Notes: generated by a model from the sequence alone, not told the origin. A stretch of DNA of 62,154 nt from Caulobacter sp. (GCA_017745235.1 JAGHZU010000023.1:1-62154); one strand, 5' to 3'; shown: positions 43,961 to 53,562, counted from the stretch's first letter. Numbers and translations: made by a program.

Positions 43961-44199
43961 GGAGGCTTCCTTCAGTCTTCGAGGAAGATAAGGAAGTCGT
44001 GATCATACGGGTCCTTGTGCGGCGCCAGCTAGTCATGGCGCGCCCCCGCAGATCTTCAGGAACGCCTGCGAACCACTCCCTCCACCACAGCAGCGGAGCG
44101 CAAGGAATGGCGGCAAGGGAGTCCAATCTTCCTTCCGCTGCCTGGCCTATTGAGCGGCGAAGGCCTCGCCGCGCACCGGCGGTGCAAAGGAAACCGAAT

Positions 44200-45393
44200 A
44201 TGCCGCAGGACGCGCCCGCTCCGCCGATTAGATCCGGTCTGTCGCTCGCGACCACCTTCGCCATGGCGACCGCCGCGGGCGTGGCCGTCGCCAACATCTA
44301 CTACAATCAGCCGATGCTGGGCCTGATCGAGCAGGACCTGCCCGGTCCTCTGACCGGGCTGATCCCGACCGCCACACAGCTGGGATACGCGGCCGGCCTT
44401 TTCCTGCTGGTGCCATTGGGCGACATCGTCGAGCGGCGTCGACAGATCGTCGTCCAGTTCGGCGTTCTCGCCGCAGCCCTGGTGCTGGCCGCCGTAGCGC
44501 CTAGCGCGGCGCTCGTCGTCCTGGCGTCGTTGGCCGTAGGCCTGGCCGCCACCGTCGCCCAGCAGATCGTGCCTTTCGCCGCCCACCTGGCTGCTCCCGA
44601 AAGGCGGGGCGCGACGGTCGGTGCGGTGTTGTCGGGCATTCTGACCGGCGTGCTGCTCAGCCGCACCTTGGCGGGCTTTGTGGCCACCCACGCGGGCTGG
44701 CGGGAGATGTTCTGGCTGGGCGCGCCCATGGCCCTGATCGCTGGCGGGCTGATGTATGCGATCCTGCCGCGCACGCAACCGGACTCCAGGCTCGGCTACG
44801 GCAAACTACTAGCCTCGATCGCCGAGCTTTGGAGCGCCTTTCCCGCGCTACGCCTCGCCGCACTGACCCAGGCCCTGATCTTTGCGGCGTTTACGGTGTT
44901 CTGGACTGTGCTGGCCTTCCAGCTGGCCTCGCCCGCCTTCGGCCTGGGAGCGGACGTGGCGGGCCTGTTCGGGATCGTCGGCGCAGTCGGCATCTTCGCT
45001 GCTCCCCTGGCCGGGCGCTTCGCCGACCGGCGCGGCCCCGGCCCGGTCGTGGTCCTGGCCTCGATCCTGATCCCGGTCTCGTGGGTTCTGTTCGGCCTGT
45101 GGATCTCACTGGCCGGGCTGATCGTGGGCGTCGTCGTGTTGGACTTCGCCATGCAGTCGGCTCTGGTCTCCAACCAGCACATCGTCTTCGCGCTGCGTCC
45201 GGAAGCCCGGGCCCGGCTCAACACGATCCTCATGGGCGCGATGTTCCTGGGCGGCGCGTTCGGATCCGCTGCCGGCTCGGCGGCCTGGGACGCCGGCGGC
45301 TGGTCGGCCGCCTCGATCCTGGGCGTGGCCCTGGGACTGGTGGCCGCCGCTCTGCAATTGGCGGCGCTGAGCCGTCGCCGGCGCTCCGCCTGA
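44200..45393 (+). CDS. MFS transporter, drug/sugar-efflux-like
   Basis: Inner-membrane MFS transporter of 397 residues with about twelve hydrophobic segments. The start of helix 1 ([20 protein letters not shown]) and loop 2-3 ([14 protein letters not shown]) match the YgaY-like group of poorly characterised exporters. ATG 44200 has AAGGA 8 bp upstream; the frame extends to 43999 without membrane character. The gene stands alone, and the 239 bp upstream hold no recognised gene, only an imperfect CTTCCTT/AAGGAAG hairpin near 43968-43997. The substrate is unknown; export of a metabolite or drug is likely. Confidence 0.83.
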   Translation: MPQDAPAPPIRSGLSLATTFAMATAAGVAVANIYYNQPMLGLIEQDLPGPLTGLIPTATQLGYAAGLFLLVPLGDIVERRRQIVVQFGVLAAALVLAAVAPSAALVVLASLAVGLAATVAQQIVPFAAHLAAPERRGATVGAVLSGILTGVLLSRTLAGFVATHAGWREMFWLGAPMALIAGGLMYAILPRTQPDSRLGYGKLLASIAELWSAFPALRLAALTQALIFAAFTVFWTVLAFQLASPAFGLGADVAGLFGIVGAVGIFAAPLAGRFADRRGPGPVVVLASILIPVSWVLFGLWISLAGLIVGVVVLDFAMQSALVSNQHIVFALRPEARARLNTILMGAMFLGGAFGSAAGSAAWDAGGWSAASILGVALGLVAAALQLAALSRRRRSA

Positions 45394-45505
45394 TACGCTG
45401 ACCACCACCTGAGCGTGGAATTCGTCCGCATCTTAACCTTCTAGGCGCAGTTCGACGCGATCCTGTCCCGGTTCCGACGGTTGAACGGATCGAGGGTGGG
45501 CGTAA

Positions 45506-47575
45506 ATGCGTGAGGTGAAACGGTTCGAAGGCGAGGCGCGCCAGACGCGCCTGCTGCTGGTTCTGATCGTCACCTACGCTATCGTGATCGCCTATTGCGA
45601 CCTCCTGACCCGCGGCCCTTCGGGCATGGCCACCCTGTGGCCGTGCAACGGCGTACTGGCCGCCGGCCTGATGCTGCTGACCACTCGCCGCGCCGTCATC
45701 CTGCTGTTCGTCAGCGCCGCCAGTCACCTGCTGCTCGACGGTCTGGCTGGCTCGTCGCTGGCGATGACCGCGCTCTTCACGACGCTGGATTCCGCCGAGG
45801 CCGTTCTGATCGCCGTGGTCCTGACGCGGGCGTACGGCGGCACGCCTCGGCTCAAGACTCTTCAAAGAACCCTGACGGCGGTCGGGATGGCGCTGCCTGT
45901 CACGGCGACCCTGGCCCTGGTCGGCGCTCTCGCCTGCGCCCCAATGCTGCACCTGCCTCTGCCGCCGCTCATCAAGAACTGGCTCTTCATCAACGTCCTG
46001 GGCATGGCCGTCGGCCTCCCCGCAACCCTCATCCTGTTTGATCCGCGCATCCGGCACGGCTTCGAGCGGCCGGCTCTGGAAAAGGCCGCCTGCTACCTGG
46101 TTGTGGTAATCGCCGCATTCGTGGCCTTCGGACGGCCCGGACACACCCTGCCCTTCCTGGCGTTTCCCGCCGGAGTTCTGGTCGCCTTTCGGCTAGGCCC
46201 AAAGGGCGCGGCCTGGACCACCCTGATCGTGGCGGCCATCGCCGCCCCGCTGAGCGTCCTGGGCATCACCGCCGAGGCCGCAACGCGGGCGCAGGCGTCG
46301 GAACGGATGCACGCCCTGCAGCTTTTCGTCGGCGCCCTGTTCTTCACATGCCTGGCCGCCGCCCTGGTTCTGGCCACCCAGCAGCGCCTGAAGCGGCTCC
46401 TCGTCCGCCGCCAGGCGCTGGCCCGCAAGGCCCAGGCTCGCGCCCAGGCCGCCAGCCAGGCCAAGACCGAATTCCTGGCCACCATGAGCCACGAGATCCG
46501 CACGCCGCTGAACAGCGTGCTGGGCTTCACCCGCCTGCTGGCCGATCGCGACGATCTGGCCCCGGAAGCTCGCCGCCACGTCTCGGTCATTGATGGGGCG
46601 GGCGGCGCCTTGCTGACCCTGGTCAACGACGTGCTCGACTTCTCGCGAGTCGAGGCCGGCCGGGTCGAACTGCAGATCGCACCGGTCCAGGTCGAGACCC
46701 TTCTGCGCGACGCCGCCGCGATCGTCGCCCAAGACGCCTGCGCCAAGGGCTTGGCGCTGGAGATCGAAGTGATCGGCGACACCGGCCGACACCATAGCCT
46801 GGACGCGGCCCGGCTGCGTCAGGTGCTGCTCAACCTGCTCAACAACGCCGTCAAGTTCACCCCCGTCGGCGGCGTGACCGCCCGTCTGATCGTCACTCCA
46901 GGGACTGGAACCGACGCCCTGCGGATCGAGGTCAGCGACACCGGCATCGGCGTTCCCCTCGAAATACGCGACCGCCTCTTCCAGCGCTTCTCGCAAGGCG
47001 ACAGTTCGGTCACCCGAGCCTTCGGCGGCGCCGGGCTGGGTCTTGCGATCAGCAAGGCGCTGATCGAGCTGATGGGAGGGCGGATCGGGGTCGAGCCCAA
47101 CGCTGACCAAGGATCCACCTTCTGGATTGACCTCTCGGTCCAGCCCTGCGCGGCGCCGGGCCAGACCGCGGCGTCGGCCACGAACCGCGCCGCCGCGGCG
47201 CGCATCCTGCTGGTCGACGATCATCCCATGAACCGCGAACTGGGCGGGGCCTTCCTGACCCTTGCCGGCTGCGAGGTGGTGACTGCCGAAAACGGCCAGC
47301 AGGCGGTGGAACTGGCCGGGGCCGGTGACTTCGACATCGTGTTGATGGACATCCACATGCCGGGCATGGACGGCTTGACCGCCACCCGAGCGATCCGCGC
47401 CCTTCCAGGCGCCGCGGGCGAAGTGCCGATCATCGCCATGAGCGCCGACGCCCTGCCCCAGCAGATCGCCCTGTGCCGCGAAGCCGGGATGGTGGATCAC
47501 GTCGCCAAGCCCATCCAGCGGGAGATACTCTACGCGACGGTGGAAACCTGGCTGCGGATTGGCGAGGCCGCCTGA
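45506..47575 (+). CDS. MASE1-type hybrid sensor histidine kinase
   Basis: Integral-membrane hybrid kinase of 689 residues. The N-terminal 290 residues form about eight membrane helices of the MASE1 sensory type (MATLWPCNGVLAAGLMLL). Then follow a linker, the dimerisation helix TMSHEIRTPLNSVLGF (phosphoacceptor His329), the ATPase domain (NLLNNAVKFTP, DTGIGVP, GAGLGLAIS) and a C-terminal receiver domain with Asp615 (DIVLMDIHMPGMDG) and Lys (VAKPIQ). No output domain is present, so it must pass phosphate to a separate phosphotransfer protein. It is monocistronic and its stop overlaps a hairpin at 47574. Confidence 0.9.
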   Translation: MREVKRFEGEARQTRLLLVLIVTYAIVIAYCDLLTRGPSGMATLWPCNGVLAAGLMLLTTRRAVILLFVSAASHLLLDGLAGSSLAMTALFTTLDSAEAVLIAVVLTRAYGGTPRLKTLQRTLTAVGMALPVTATLALVGALACAPMLHLPLPPLIKNWLFINVLGMAVGLPATLILFDPRIRHGFERPALEKAACYLVVVIAAFVAFGRPGHTLPFLAFPAGVLVAFRLGPKGAAWTTLIVAAIAAPLSVLGITAEAATRAQASERMHALQLFVGALFFTCLAAALVLATQQRLKRLLVRRQALARKAQARAQAASQAKTEFLATMSHEIRTPLNSVLGFTRLLADRDDLAPEARRHVSVIDGAGGALLTLVNDVLDFSRVEAGRVELQIAPVQVETLLRDAAAIVAQDACAKGLALEIEVIGDTGRHHSLDAARLRQVLLNLLNNAVKFTPVGGVTARLIVTPGTGTDALRIEVSDTGIGVPLEIRDRLFQRFSQGDSSVTRAFGGAGLGLAISKALIELMGGRIGVEPNADQGSTFWIDLSVQPCAAPGQTAASATNRAAAARILLVDDHPMNRELGGAFLTLAGCEVVTAENGQQAVELAGAGDFDIVLMDIHMPGMDGLTATRAIRALPGAAGEVPIIAMSADALPQQIALCREAGMVDHVAKPIQREILYATVETWLRIGEAA

Positions 47576-47593
47576 TCCTCCAGGATCGCTTTT
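47574..47593 (+). terminator. Possible terminator after the hybrid kinase
   Basis: GATCCT-CC-AGGATC followed by GCTTTT overlaps the stop codon. The loop is very short, so it may be only a weak terminator. Confidence 0.45.
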
Positions 47594-47674
47594 GCGCATC
47601 CCGCGCCTCTAAAGCGGGCGCCTCCACGCAGCTTCTCTCCAGGTCGCCCCGACGGCTTGCGTTCGCACCCCTTG

Positions 47675-47702
47675 CATTGAGATAGTTTTTATTATCGTAA
47701 TG
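47675..47702. promoter_or_regulatory. Predicted TetR operator upstream of the TBDR-tetR unit
   Basis: The core GATAGT-TTTT-ATTATC (47681-47696) is one mismatch from a perfect 6+6 inverted repeat with a 4-base spacer, and outer CATT/AATG extend the symmetry. The same element occurs at 53524-53551. It lies 41-68 bp before the TBDR start, in an AT-rich promoter region. Confidence 0.75.
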
Positions 47703-47742
47703 CAGTCAACCGGTCGGAGCACCGCATACAGGGGAGCGTGAC

Positions 47743-50001
47743 ATGAAGGCCTCTATGTTCATGGGGTGCGCCTTGCTGGCGCTTTCCGCCGGCATGGCGG
47801 CGGCGCAGACAGCGCCCGCAAAGGCCCAGGATTCCACCGCGATCGAAGAGATCGTCGTCACCGCCCAGAAGCGCGCCGAGAACCTCCAGGACGTGCCGGT
47901 CTCGGTCACCGCCCTGACCGCCGACACCTTGGCCGCGCGGGGCGTCAACAACGTTCTGGCCCTGAACAACATGGCGCCGGGCATGCGCATCAGCGCCAAC
48001 GACGCGGCCGCCAACCCGAAGATCTATATCCGCGGCGTGGGCCTGAGCGACTTCAATCCCAACGCCTCCAGCGGCGTGGGCGTGTATGTCGACGGGGTCT
48101 ATATCGGTTCGCCCCTGGCCCAGATGGCGGGCTTCTACGATCTAGCCCAGGTCGAGGTCCTGCGGGGTCCGCAGGGCACGCTCTACGGCCGCAACACCAA
48201 CGGCGGCGCGATCAACATAACCACCAAGCGGCCGACCCAGCACTTCACGGCCGACGCGTCGGTGGAATACGCAACCTTCAACGCGGTAACGGCTGAGGCC
48301 GCCGTGGGCGGTCCGATCATCGCCGACAAGCTGGCCTTCCGCGCCGCGGCCCAGGTGGCGAAGGACGACGGCTACACCTACAACCGGGTGACCGGAAACG
48401 ACGTCAACGCCGCCGACCACTGGGCCGGCCGCCTGTCGCTGCTCTACACCCCCACCGACGACTTCGAGCTGCTGGCCCAGGTCAATCGCTACGTGAACCG
48501 TGGCGACGCCATCGCGCCGCAGCATCGCGCCCTGTTCCCTGTTGCCCCCGACGCGGCCGGCCCCGACGGCCTCTGTGCGCCAAACGCCTACGCCAGCGGC
48601 GCCTGCACCGACCTGCTGGGCTACGCCGACACCGACAGGAACTCCCGCGCCATCGACGCCAACCTCGAGGGCAAGGATAAGGTCGACCTGTTTGGCGCTT
48701 CCACGCAGGCGACCTGGTCGTTCAACGACATGCAGTTGGTCTCGGTGACCGCCTGGCAGTGGGCTCACCGCAACGACCTCGAGAACACCGACGGCAGCCC
48801 CCTTCAGATGCTGGAGATCAACTACCGCTCGCGCCAGCACCAGTTCACTCAGGAGCTGCGCCTGCAGTCGGCCTCGCCGGCGGCGCGCCTGAACTGGGTT
48901 CTGGGCGCCTACTTCATGGCCGAGACGGTGCAGGACAACACGCGCCAGGACACCCTGCGCGACCTGCGCCCGATGTTCGTCACGCCCGACAATCCCACCG
49001 GCGTCAGCCCCGAGAACAGCGTGGCGGTGTTCGGTTGGCCCTACACCCAGAAGACCAAGGGCTACGCCGTCTTCGGCCAGGCCGACTACAAGATCACCGA
49101 CAAGCTGACCGGCACGGTTGGCCTGCGCTGGTCGGCCGACGACAAGCAGATGGACTACAAGAGCCAGATCGAGGACGGGCTGGTGGTCCTCCTGACCTCG
49201 AACCAGAGCAAGACCTTCTCGGCGCTGTCGGGCCGGCTGGGCCTCCGCTACGAGGTGACGCCGGACGCCAACGTCTATGCGACCTACAATCGGGGCTACA
49301 AGAGCGGCGGCTTCTTCGGGGGCCTGGCCACGACGCCGGAGGAGGTCGAGCCTTACGACAACGAGACCCTCGACGCCTACGAGATCGGCATGAAATCGGA
49401 GTTCTTCGACCGCCGCGTGCGCCTGAACGTCTCGGGCTTCTACTACGACTACAAGAACCAGCAGGTCTTCGCCCAGGCGCTGCGCAACGGCCTGACCGTG
49501 CTGGTGCTGGACAACGCCGCCAACTCCAAGGTCTACGGCGGCGAGGCCGAGATCACCGCCAGGCCGATCCAGCCCCTGACCCTGACAGCGGGCGTCTCGC
49601 TGCTGCACGCCAAGTACGGCGACTATTTCAGCGAGGGCCAGGACTTCACCGGCAACTGGCTCCCGCAATCGCCGAAGGTCACGTTCAACACCTCGGCCAC
49701 CTGGGTCGCTCCCCTGGCCAACGGCTCGTCGGTGGTCGCCAATGTCGACGCCAACTATTCGTCCAAGGTCTATTTCGACAATTCCAACGCCTCGCGCCTC
49801 TCGCAGGATTCGGTTTGGATCGCGGGCGCCCAGGTCAGCTGGCGTTCGCCCGACCAGAAGATCGAGGCCGGCGCCTTCGCCCGGAACCTGTTCGACAAGA
49901 CCTACGTCGTGTCGATCTCCAACATCGACAGCCTGGGCGAGGACCTGCTCAGCATGAATCGTCCGCGCAGCCTGGGCGTCTTCCTGCGCTACCACTACTA
50001 G
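47743..50001 (+). CDS. TonB-dependent receptor of the TetR catabolic locus
   Basis: Outer-membrane receptor of 752 residues. Signal peptide (1-21, GMAAAQT), TonB box region EEIVVTAQKRAENLQDVPVS, plug with GVGVYVDGVYIGSPLAQMAG and VEVLRGPQGTLYGRNTNGGA, and barrel ending GVFLRYHY. No STN domain. GGGGAG lies 7 bp before ATG 47743. It is followed after 43 bp by tetR, so the receptor and regulator are one unit, and its promoter carries the operator found again at 53524. This places it as the outer-membrane gate for the substrate handled by the aminotransferase, kinase and aldolase downstream. Plugs of this type take up many aromatic or sugar-like compounds, and the substrate is not evident. Confidence 0.92.
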   Translation: MKASMFMGCALLALSAGMAAAQTAPAKAQDSTAIEEIVVTAQKRAENLQDVPVSVTALTADTLAARGVNNVLALNNMAPGMRISANDAAANPKIYIRGVGLSDFNPNASSGVGVYVDGVYIGSPLAQMAGFYDLAQVEVLRGPQGTLYGRNTNGGAINITTKRPTQHFTADASVEYATFNAVTAEAAVGGPIIADKLAFRAAAQVAKDDGYTYNRVTGNDVNAADHWAGRLSLLYTPTDDFELLAQVNRYVNRGDAIAPQHRALFPVAPDAAGPDGLCAPNAYASGACTDLLGYADTDRNSRAIDANLEGKDKVDLFGASTQATWSFNDMQLVSVTAWQWAHRNDLENTDGSPLQMLEINYRSRQHQFTQELRLQSASPAARLNWVLGAYFMAETVQDNTRQDTLRDLRPMFVTPDNPTGVSPENSVAVFGWPYTQKTKGYAVFGQADYKITDKLTGTVGLRWSADDKQMDYKSQIEDGLVVLLTSNQSKTFSALSGRLGLRYEVTPDANVYATYNRGYKSGGFFGGLATTPEEVEPYDNETLDAYEIGMKSEFFDRRVRLNVSGFYYDYKNQQVFAQALRNGLTVLVLDNAANSKVYGGEAEITARPIQPLTLTAGVSLLHAKYGDYFSEGQDFTGNWLPQSPKVTFNTSATWVAPLANGSSVVANVDANYSSKVYFDNSNASRLSQDSVWIAGAQVSWRSPDQKIEAGAFARNLFDKTYVVSISNIDSLGEDLLSMNRPRSLGVFLRYHY

Positions 50002-50044
50002 GCCGCGGTTGGTCGGCGGCGGGCATTCTTGCTATCAGGACCTC

Positions 50045-50743
50045 ATGGCAAGAAGCACCGCCGCCAAGACCCCGAGCAAGACCACGGGCGCCGCCCCTTC
50101 CCTCGACACCAAGTCGAGACCTTCGCGACGGCGTGGCAAGGACACGTTCGAGGTTATCCTGACCACGGCCGGCGAACTGCTGGCCGAGGTGGGTTTCGAG
50201 CGCCTGACGACCAACCTGGTCTGCGAGCGCGCCGGCCTGACGCCGCCCGCGCTCTATCGCTACTTCCCCAACAAGTACGCCCTGCTCAAGGAATTGGCCC
50301 ACCGGCTGATGGAAGCCCAGGACAAGGTGGTGCTGGACTGGCTCGAAAGCGGCGGAACGACAGCCGCCTCGCTGGAAGAGTCGGTCGCCAAGAACCGCGA
50401 CCTGCAAAAGCAGATCAACGCCATCACGCGCGCCTTTCCCGGCGGCGACTGGATCCTGCGCGCGCTGCGCGCCCTGCCGGTCTTGCAGGAGGTGCGCACC
50501 ACCTCGCGGGACATGGTCGCCCAGCGCCTGCTCGAAATCCTCAAGGCCGACAATCCCGCCGCCAGCGAGGACCGCCTGCGCACGGCGACGCGCCTGACCA
50601 CCCAGATGATGTACGCCGCCACCGAAATGGTCCTGGAAGAACCGGATCAGGACGAGGACAAGATCAACGAGGAAATCTGCTGGATGGTCGGTCTCTACTA
50701 CCAGCACCTGACGAGACAGCCCCCCGCGCCGCCAGGAAACTGA
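50045..50743 (+). CDS. TetR-family transcriptional regulator
   Basis: TetR-type repressor of 232 residues. After a basic, disordered N-terminal tail of about 30 residues comes the helix-turn-helix (FEVILTTAGELLAEVGFERL, then TTNLVCERAGLTPPALYRYF, PNKYALLKELA). The remainder is a helical ligand-binding domain of unknown specificity. AGGA lies 5 bp before ATG 50045. It is co-transcribed with the TBDR and thus probably autoregulated through the operator at 47675. It is the only regulator gene in the locus and is therefore the best candidate to bind both copies. Its last 80 bp overlap the convergent MFS gene. Confidence 0.9.
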   Translation: MARSTAAKTPSKTTGAAPSLDTKSRPSRRRGKDTFEVILTTAGELLAEVGFERLTTNLVCERAGLTPPALYRYFPNKYALLKELAHRLMEAQDKVVLDWLESGGTTAASLEESVAKNRDLQKQINAITRAFPGGDWILRALRALPVLQEVRTTSRDMVAQRLLEILKADNPAASEDRLRTATRLTTQMMYAATEMVLEEPDQDEDKINEEICWMVGLYYQHLTRQPPAPPGN

Positions 50744-51887
50744 TCAGCGCCACGGCCAGCGCCAGGCAGGTCATTGAGAGAACCAGGGCGCGGCGCACCG
50801 GCCCTTCTCCCACCACCAGGGACGCGGCCAGCGGGCCGGCGCTGCTGCCCAGCAATTGGGCCGCGCCCAGTTGCATCGAGGCCCGCCGGGTCGGATCGAT
50901 CCGGATCAGCAACAAGGTCTGGAACGGCAGGGCGAACAGCCACAGGAACCCGAACGCCGCGACGCAGGCCACGAACACCCCTCGCCCAGGACCGCCCAAC
51001 AAGGTCGTCAGGATCAGGGCGTTCAACGCCCCGACCGCGATCAGCATCCGAGCCGGCGGGACACGGTCGCCGACCAGGGTCGCGGCCGCCCCGCCCAGGA
51101 CCTGCAGCCCCAGGGCCAGGGCGATGGCCAGGCCCGCCTCGCGCGGCGACAGTCCCGCCTGGGCCGCCAGCGGCTCCAGATAGACCCACAGGGCCACGAT
51201 GAAGGCCATCCAGAGGAACACCGCCGCCAAGCCGCCCATCGACGGGACGTCCAGGCGCTCGCCGCCCTCGTGCCTGGGCAGGGGCGCAAACCGATCGGGG
51301 CCAGCCAGGCTGGCGAAGGCTGCGATCACCGAGATGGCCGCCAAGCATGTCAGCGCGCCGTTGACGCCCCAGCGCCCCATGACCAGGGCAGGCAAGGCCG
51401 CCGCCAACACCAACTGGGCGAAGGTCTGAACGGTGACGAAGACGCCTGAGGCGCGCTCGGGCCGGACCGATCGGGCGATAACGCCGATGGCCAGCCACAG
51501 CATCACCCCGGCGCAGGCCCCCGCCGCCGCCCGCACGGCGATCACGCCCACCCCGCTGACCAGGGTGGTGGCCAGCATGGCTCCCGCGTGCAGCAGGCAG
51601 GCCAGCATCATCTTCAATCGAATGCGGGTGGGCTTGAGCAGGGCCGCGGCCAAGCCGCAGGCCACGCCCAGAGCCATCAACTCGACGGTGGCGGCCAGGC
51701 CGATCTGGGCGGTGCTGAGCCGCCCCTCATGTTCCAGCGCGCCCAGGATCACCGGCTGCAGGCCGGCGATCAGCAGGGCCACGACCCCAACCGCCTGACT
51801 GATCGCGGCTTCGCGACGCGGCGGGGGGACTACGGCGGGATCAGCGATTGAGACCGCGACCCCTTCGAGGGCTTCCGAAACGCTCAT
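50664..51887 (-). CDS. MFS transporter of the TetR catabolic locus
   Basis: Inner-membrane transporter of 407 residues with about twelve hydrophobic segments (for example AVGVVALLIAGLQPVILGAL, VIAVRAAAGACAGVMLWLAI). I cannot place it in a named subfamily. Its ATG overlaps the aldolase stop by four bases (ATGA), so it is the last gene of a tightly packed kinase-aldolase-MFS operon. This arrangement suggests uptake of the same substrate across the inner membrane. The 3' end overlaps tetR by 80 bp on the other strand. Confidence 0.85.
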   Translation of the reverse strand: MSVSEALEGVAVSIADPAVVPPPRREAAISQAVGVVALLIAGLQPVILGALEHEGRLSTAQIGLAATVELMALGVACGLAAALLKPTRIRLKMMLACLLHAGAMLATTLVSGVGVIAVRAAAGACAGVMLWLAIGVIARSVRPERASGVFVTVQTFAQLVLAAALPALVMGRWGVNGALTCLAAISVIAAFASLAGPDRFAPLPRHEGGERLDVPSMGGLAAVFLWMAFIVALWVYLEPLAAQAGLSPREAGLAIALALGLQVLGGAAATLVGDRVPPARMLIAVGALNALILTTLLGGPGRGVFVACVAAFGFLWLFALPFQTLLLIRIDPTRRASMQLGAAQLLGSSAGPLAASLVVGEGPVRRALVLSMTCLALAVALISFLAARGAVSSGAGSRDRPSSRFPR

Positions 51888-52537
51888 CGACCTTGCCCGT
51901 AGGATTTGAAGCGCTGGAGGATGACGTTCATCTCGTCCGTCTCCAGCAGGCTTGGGCCGCCGATGGCCAGGGTTCCCCAGTAGACCGCGGCCTGCTCCTC
52001 GATCTCCTCGGCGATGGCCAGGGCGAAGTCGAGATTGGGCGCCACGACAATCTGGCCATGATTGGCCATAAGAGCGGCGTAGCGGCCGTCCAGCGTCTCG
52101 ACCACGGCCTGAGCCAAGGCTTCGGAGCCGAAGGTGGCGTAGGGCGCCACCGGCACGCTGGTCCCTCCGCTAACGGCGACCATGTAGTGCATCGCCGGGA
52201 TCGGACGATTGGCGCAGGCCAGGATAGTGGCGTGACGCGAATGGCAGTGCACCACGGCCCCCACATCGGGTCGACGGTCCAACAGGCCCTGGTGCATGCG
52301 CCACTCGCTGGACGGCTTCAGCGAGCCGGCCGGCGTCGAACCGTCCGGATGGACCAGCACCATCTGGTCGCCGGTCAGTCGCGAGGCCGGGACCCCGCTG
52401 GGCGTAACCAGCATGGCCTCGCCGAAGCGAGCCGAGACGTTGCCCGACGTGCCCCGGTTGAGACCCCTGTCGTCCATGGCCTGCATCACTTCGGCCATGC
52501 GGCGGCGCAGAGCGCCCTCGTCGGTGTTCGCTTCCAT
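51884..52537 (-). CDS. Class II (zinc) aldolase, FucA-like
   Basis: Cytoplasmic aldolase of 217 residues, strongly like L-fuculose-1-phosphate aldolase. It shows the catalytic Glu in KPSSEWRMH, zinc His in VVHCHSRHATI and ANHGQIVV, the conserved stretch IPAMHYMVAVSGGTSVPVAP then YATFG, and the C-terminal KSYG. The family cleaves a ketose 1-phosphate to DHAP and an aldehyde. There is no fucose isomerase or fuculokinase gene nearby, and the kinase next to it is of PfkB type, so the real substrate is likely another 1-phosphate. Its start shares one base with the kinase stop (TGATG), and the genes are translationally coupled. Confidence 0.9.
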   Translation of the reverse strand: MEANTDEGALRRRMAEVMQAMDDRGLNRGTSGNVSARFGEAMLVTPSGVPASRLTGDQMVLVHPDGSTPAGSLKPSSEWRMHQGLLDRRPDVGAVVHCHSRHATILACANRPIPAMHYMVAVSGGTSVPVAPYATFGSEALAQAVVETLDGRYAALMANHGQIVVAPNLDFALAIAEEIEEQAAVYWGTLAIGGPSLLETDEMNVILQRFKSYGQGR

Positions 52538-53481
52538 CAGGCGGCCTCGTTCAGGGTCATGGCTCGCATCGCCGCCTCAGTGGCCTCGAAGCTCTCCAAC
52601 TTGCCCAGCGTGGCCAGGCCCTGGGCGACCAAGGCCGCAGTGGCCGTGGCGAAGCGGGCGGCGTCCAGCGGGACCCAGCCCCGGCTCAATGCAGCGATGA
52701 AGCCAGCGCAATAGGAGTCGCCGCAGCTGGTGGTGTCGACCGGGGTGATCGCATAGGCCGGCAGGGCCGCGCGGACGCCGTCCAGCACCACGATCGAGCC
52801 CCGGCCGCCGTCCTTGATCAGGCAGTTGCGGGCGCCCATGCCGAGGAAGACGTCCGCAGCCTCGAACAGGTCGTCCTTCCCGGTCAGCATCCGGGCCTCC
52901 GCCGCACTGGGCAGGAAGTAATCCACGAGGGGCAGCAGACGCCCAAGTTCATCCCGCGCAGAGGCCTGGGGCGAGATCAGGTCGCAGGTCACCACCGCCC
53001 CCGCCTCCCGCGCCGCCTGGACCAACGACGCCCCCGCGCCGCCGTCCAGGCGAGGCCCGCCGATCCCTGCATAGTGCAGGAAGCCCACCGTCCGGGCGGC
53101 CTCCAGCGCTTCCGGCGTGGCCTGGGCCAGCATGCCCGCCCCCAGGGCATGGAAGTTCGGCCGGCGTCCCGCCGAGTCCACCGCCAGCACCGTGGTCGAG
53201 CTGGGCAGTCCGTCCAGGGTCTCCAGCGCCGCGAGGTCGACCCCCGCCTCCTCCAGCGCCATGCGGATGAAGCGGCCGATCAGATCACCGCCCACCGCCG
53301 AAGCCAGGCGTGTCGGCACGCCCAGCTTGGCGGCCACCAGGGCGGCTCCAGCCGCCGTGCCCGCCGGCGCGCAGGCGATCCCCTCGACCAGGGTCGTCCC
53401 CTCGCCCTCCGGCAACGCATCGATCGCGCGCGCCACCACGTCCAGGGTCGTCAATCCGATACACGCCAAGCCGGTCTTCAT
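52537..53481 (-). CDS. PfkB-family carbohydrate kinase
   Basis: Cytoplasmic sugar kinase of 314 residues with a ribokinase fold. Family marks are an N-terminal TTLDVVARAI, a Gly-rich region GTAAGAALVAAKLGVPTRLA then SAVGGD, and the C-terminal signature DTTSCGDSYCAGFIAALSRG, where the catalytic Asp follows Cys-Gly (TSCGD rather than the common TGAGD). I start it at ATG 53481, which follows AGGGGAGAAGG; the frame extends to 53508. It is the first gene of the operon, with its promoter in the operator region. It probably phosphorylates the ketose that the FucA-like aldolase then splits. Confidence 0.87.
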   Translation of the reverse strand: MKTGLACIGLTTLDVVARAIDALPEGEGTTLVEGIACAPAGTAAGAALVAAKLGVPTRLASAVGGDLIGRFIRMALEEAGVDLAALETLDGLPSSTTVLAVDSAGRRPNFHALGAGMLAQATPEALEAARTVGFLHYAGIGGPRLDGGAGASLVQAAREAGAVVTCDLISPQASARDELGRLLPLVDYFLPSAAEARMLTGKDDLFEAADVFLGMGARNCLIKDGGRGSIVVLDGVRAALPAYAITPVDTTSCGDSYCAGFIAALSRGWVPLDAARFATATAALVAQGLATLGKLESFEATEAAMRAMTLNEAA

Positions 53482-53501
53482 GCCGCCTTCTCCCCTATGC
53501 G

Positions 53502-53551
53502 TTGACACGCACTATGCCTCAGCCATTATGATAGTCAAAACTATCTTATTG
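53502..53551. promoter_or_regulatory. Divergent promoter with TetR operator copy
   Basis: GATAGT-CAAA-ACTATC (53530-53545) is a perfect 6+6 inverted repeat; arms extend to 12 bp each with 10 of 12 symmetric (53524-53551). For the rightward gene, TTGACA at 53502 and TATGAT at 53527 (19-bp spacer) are candidate -35/-10 boxes. Leftward, TTGACT inside the operator and CATAGT form a second promoter. Binding here would block both. Confidence 0.78.
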
Positions 53552-53562
53552 CGGAGGGCGAG

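Noticed and set aside
43961..44199. Terminator or small RNA in the gap after the ToxR-like gene
   Set aside because: An imperfect CTTCCTT/AAGGAAG hairpin is present but lacks a T-run and has internal mismatches, so I did not list it as a terminator.
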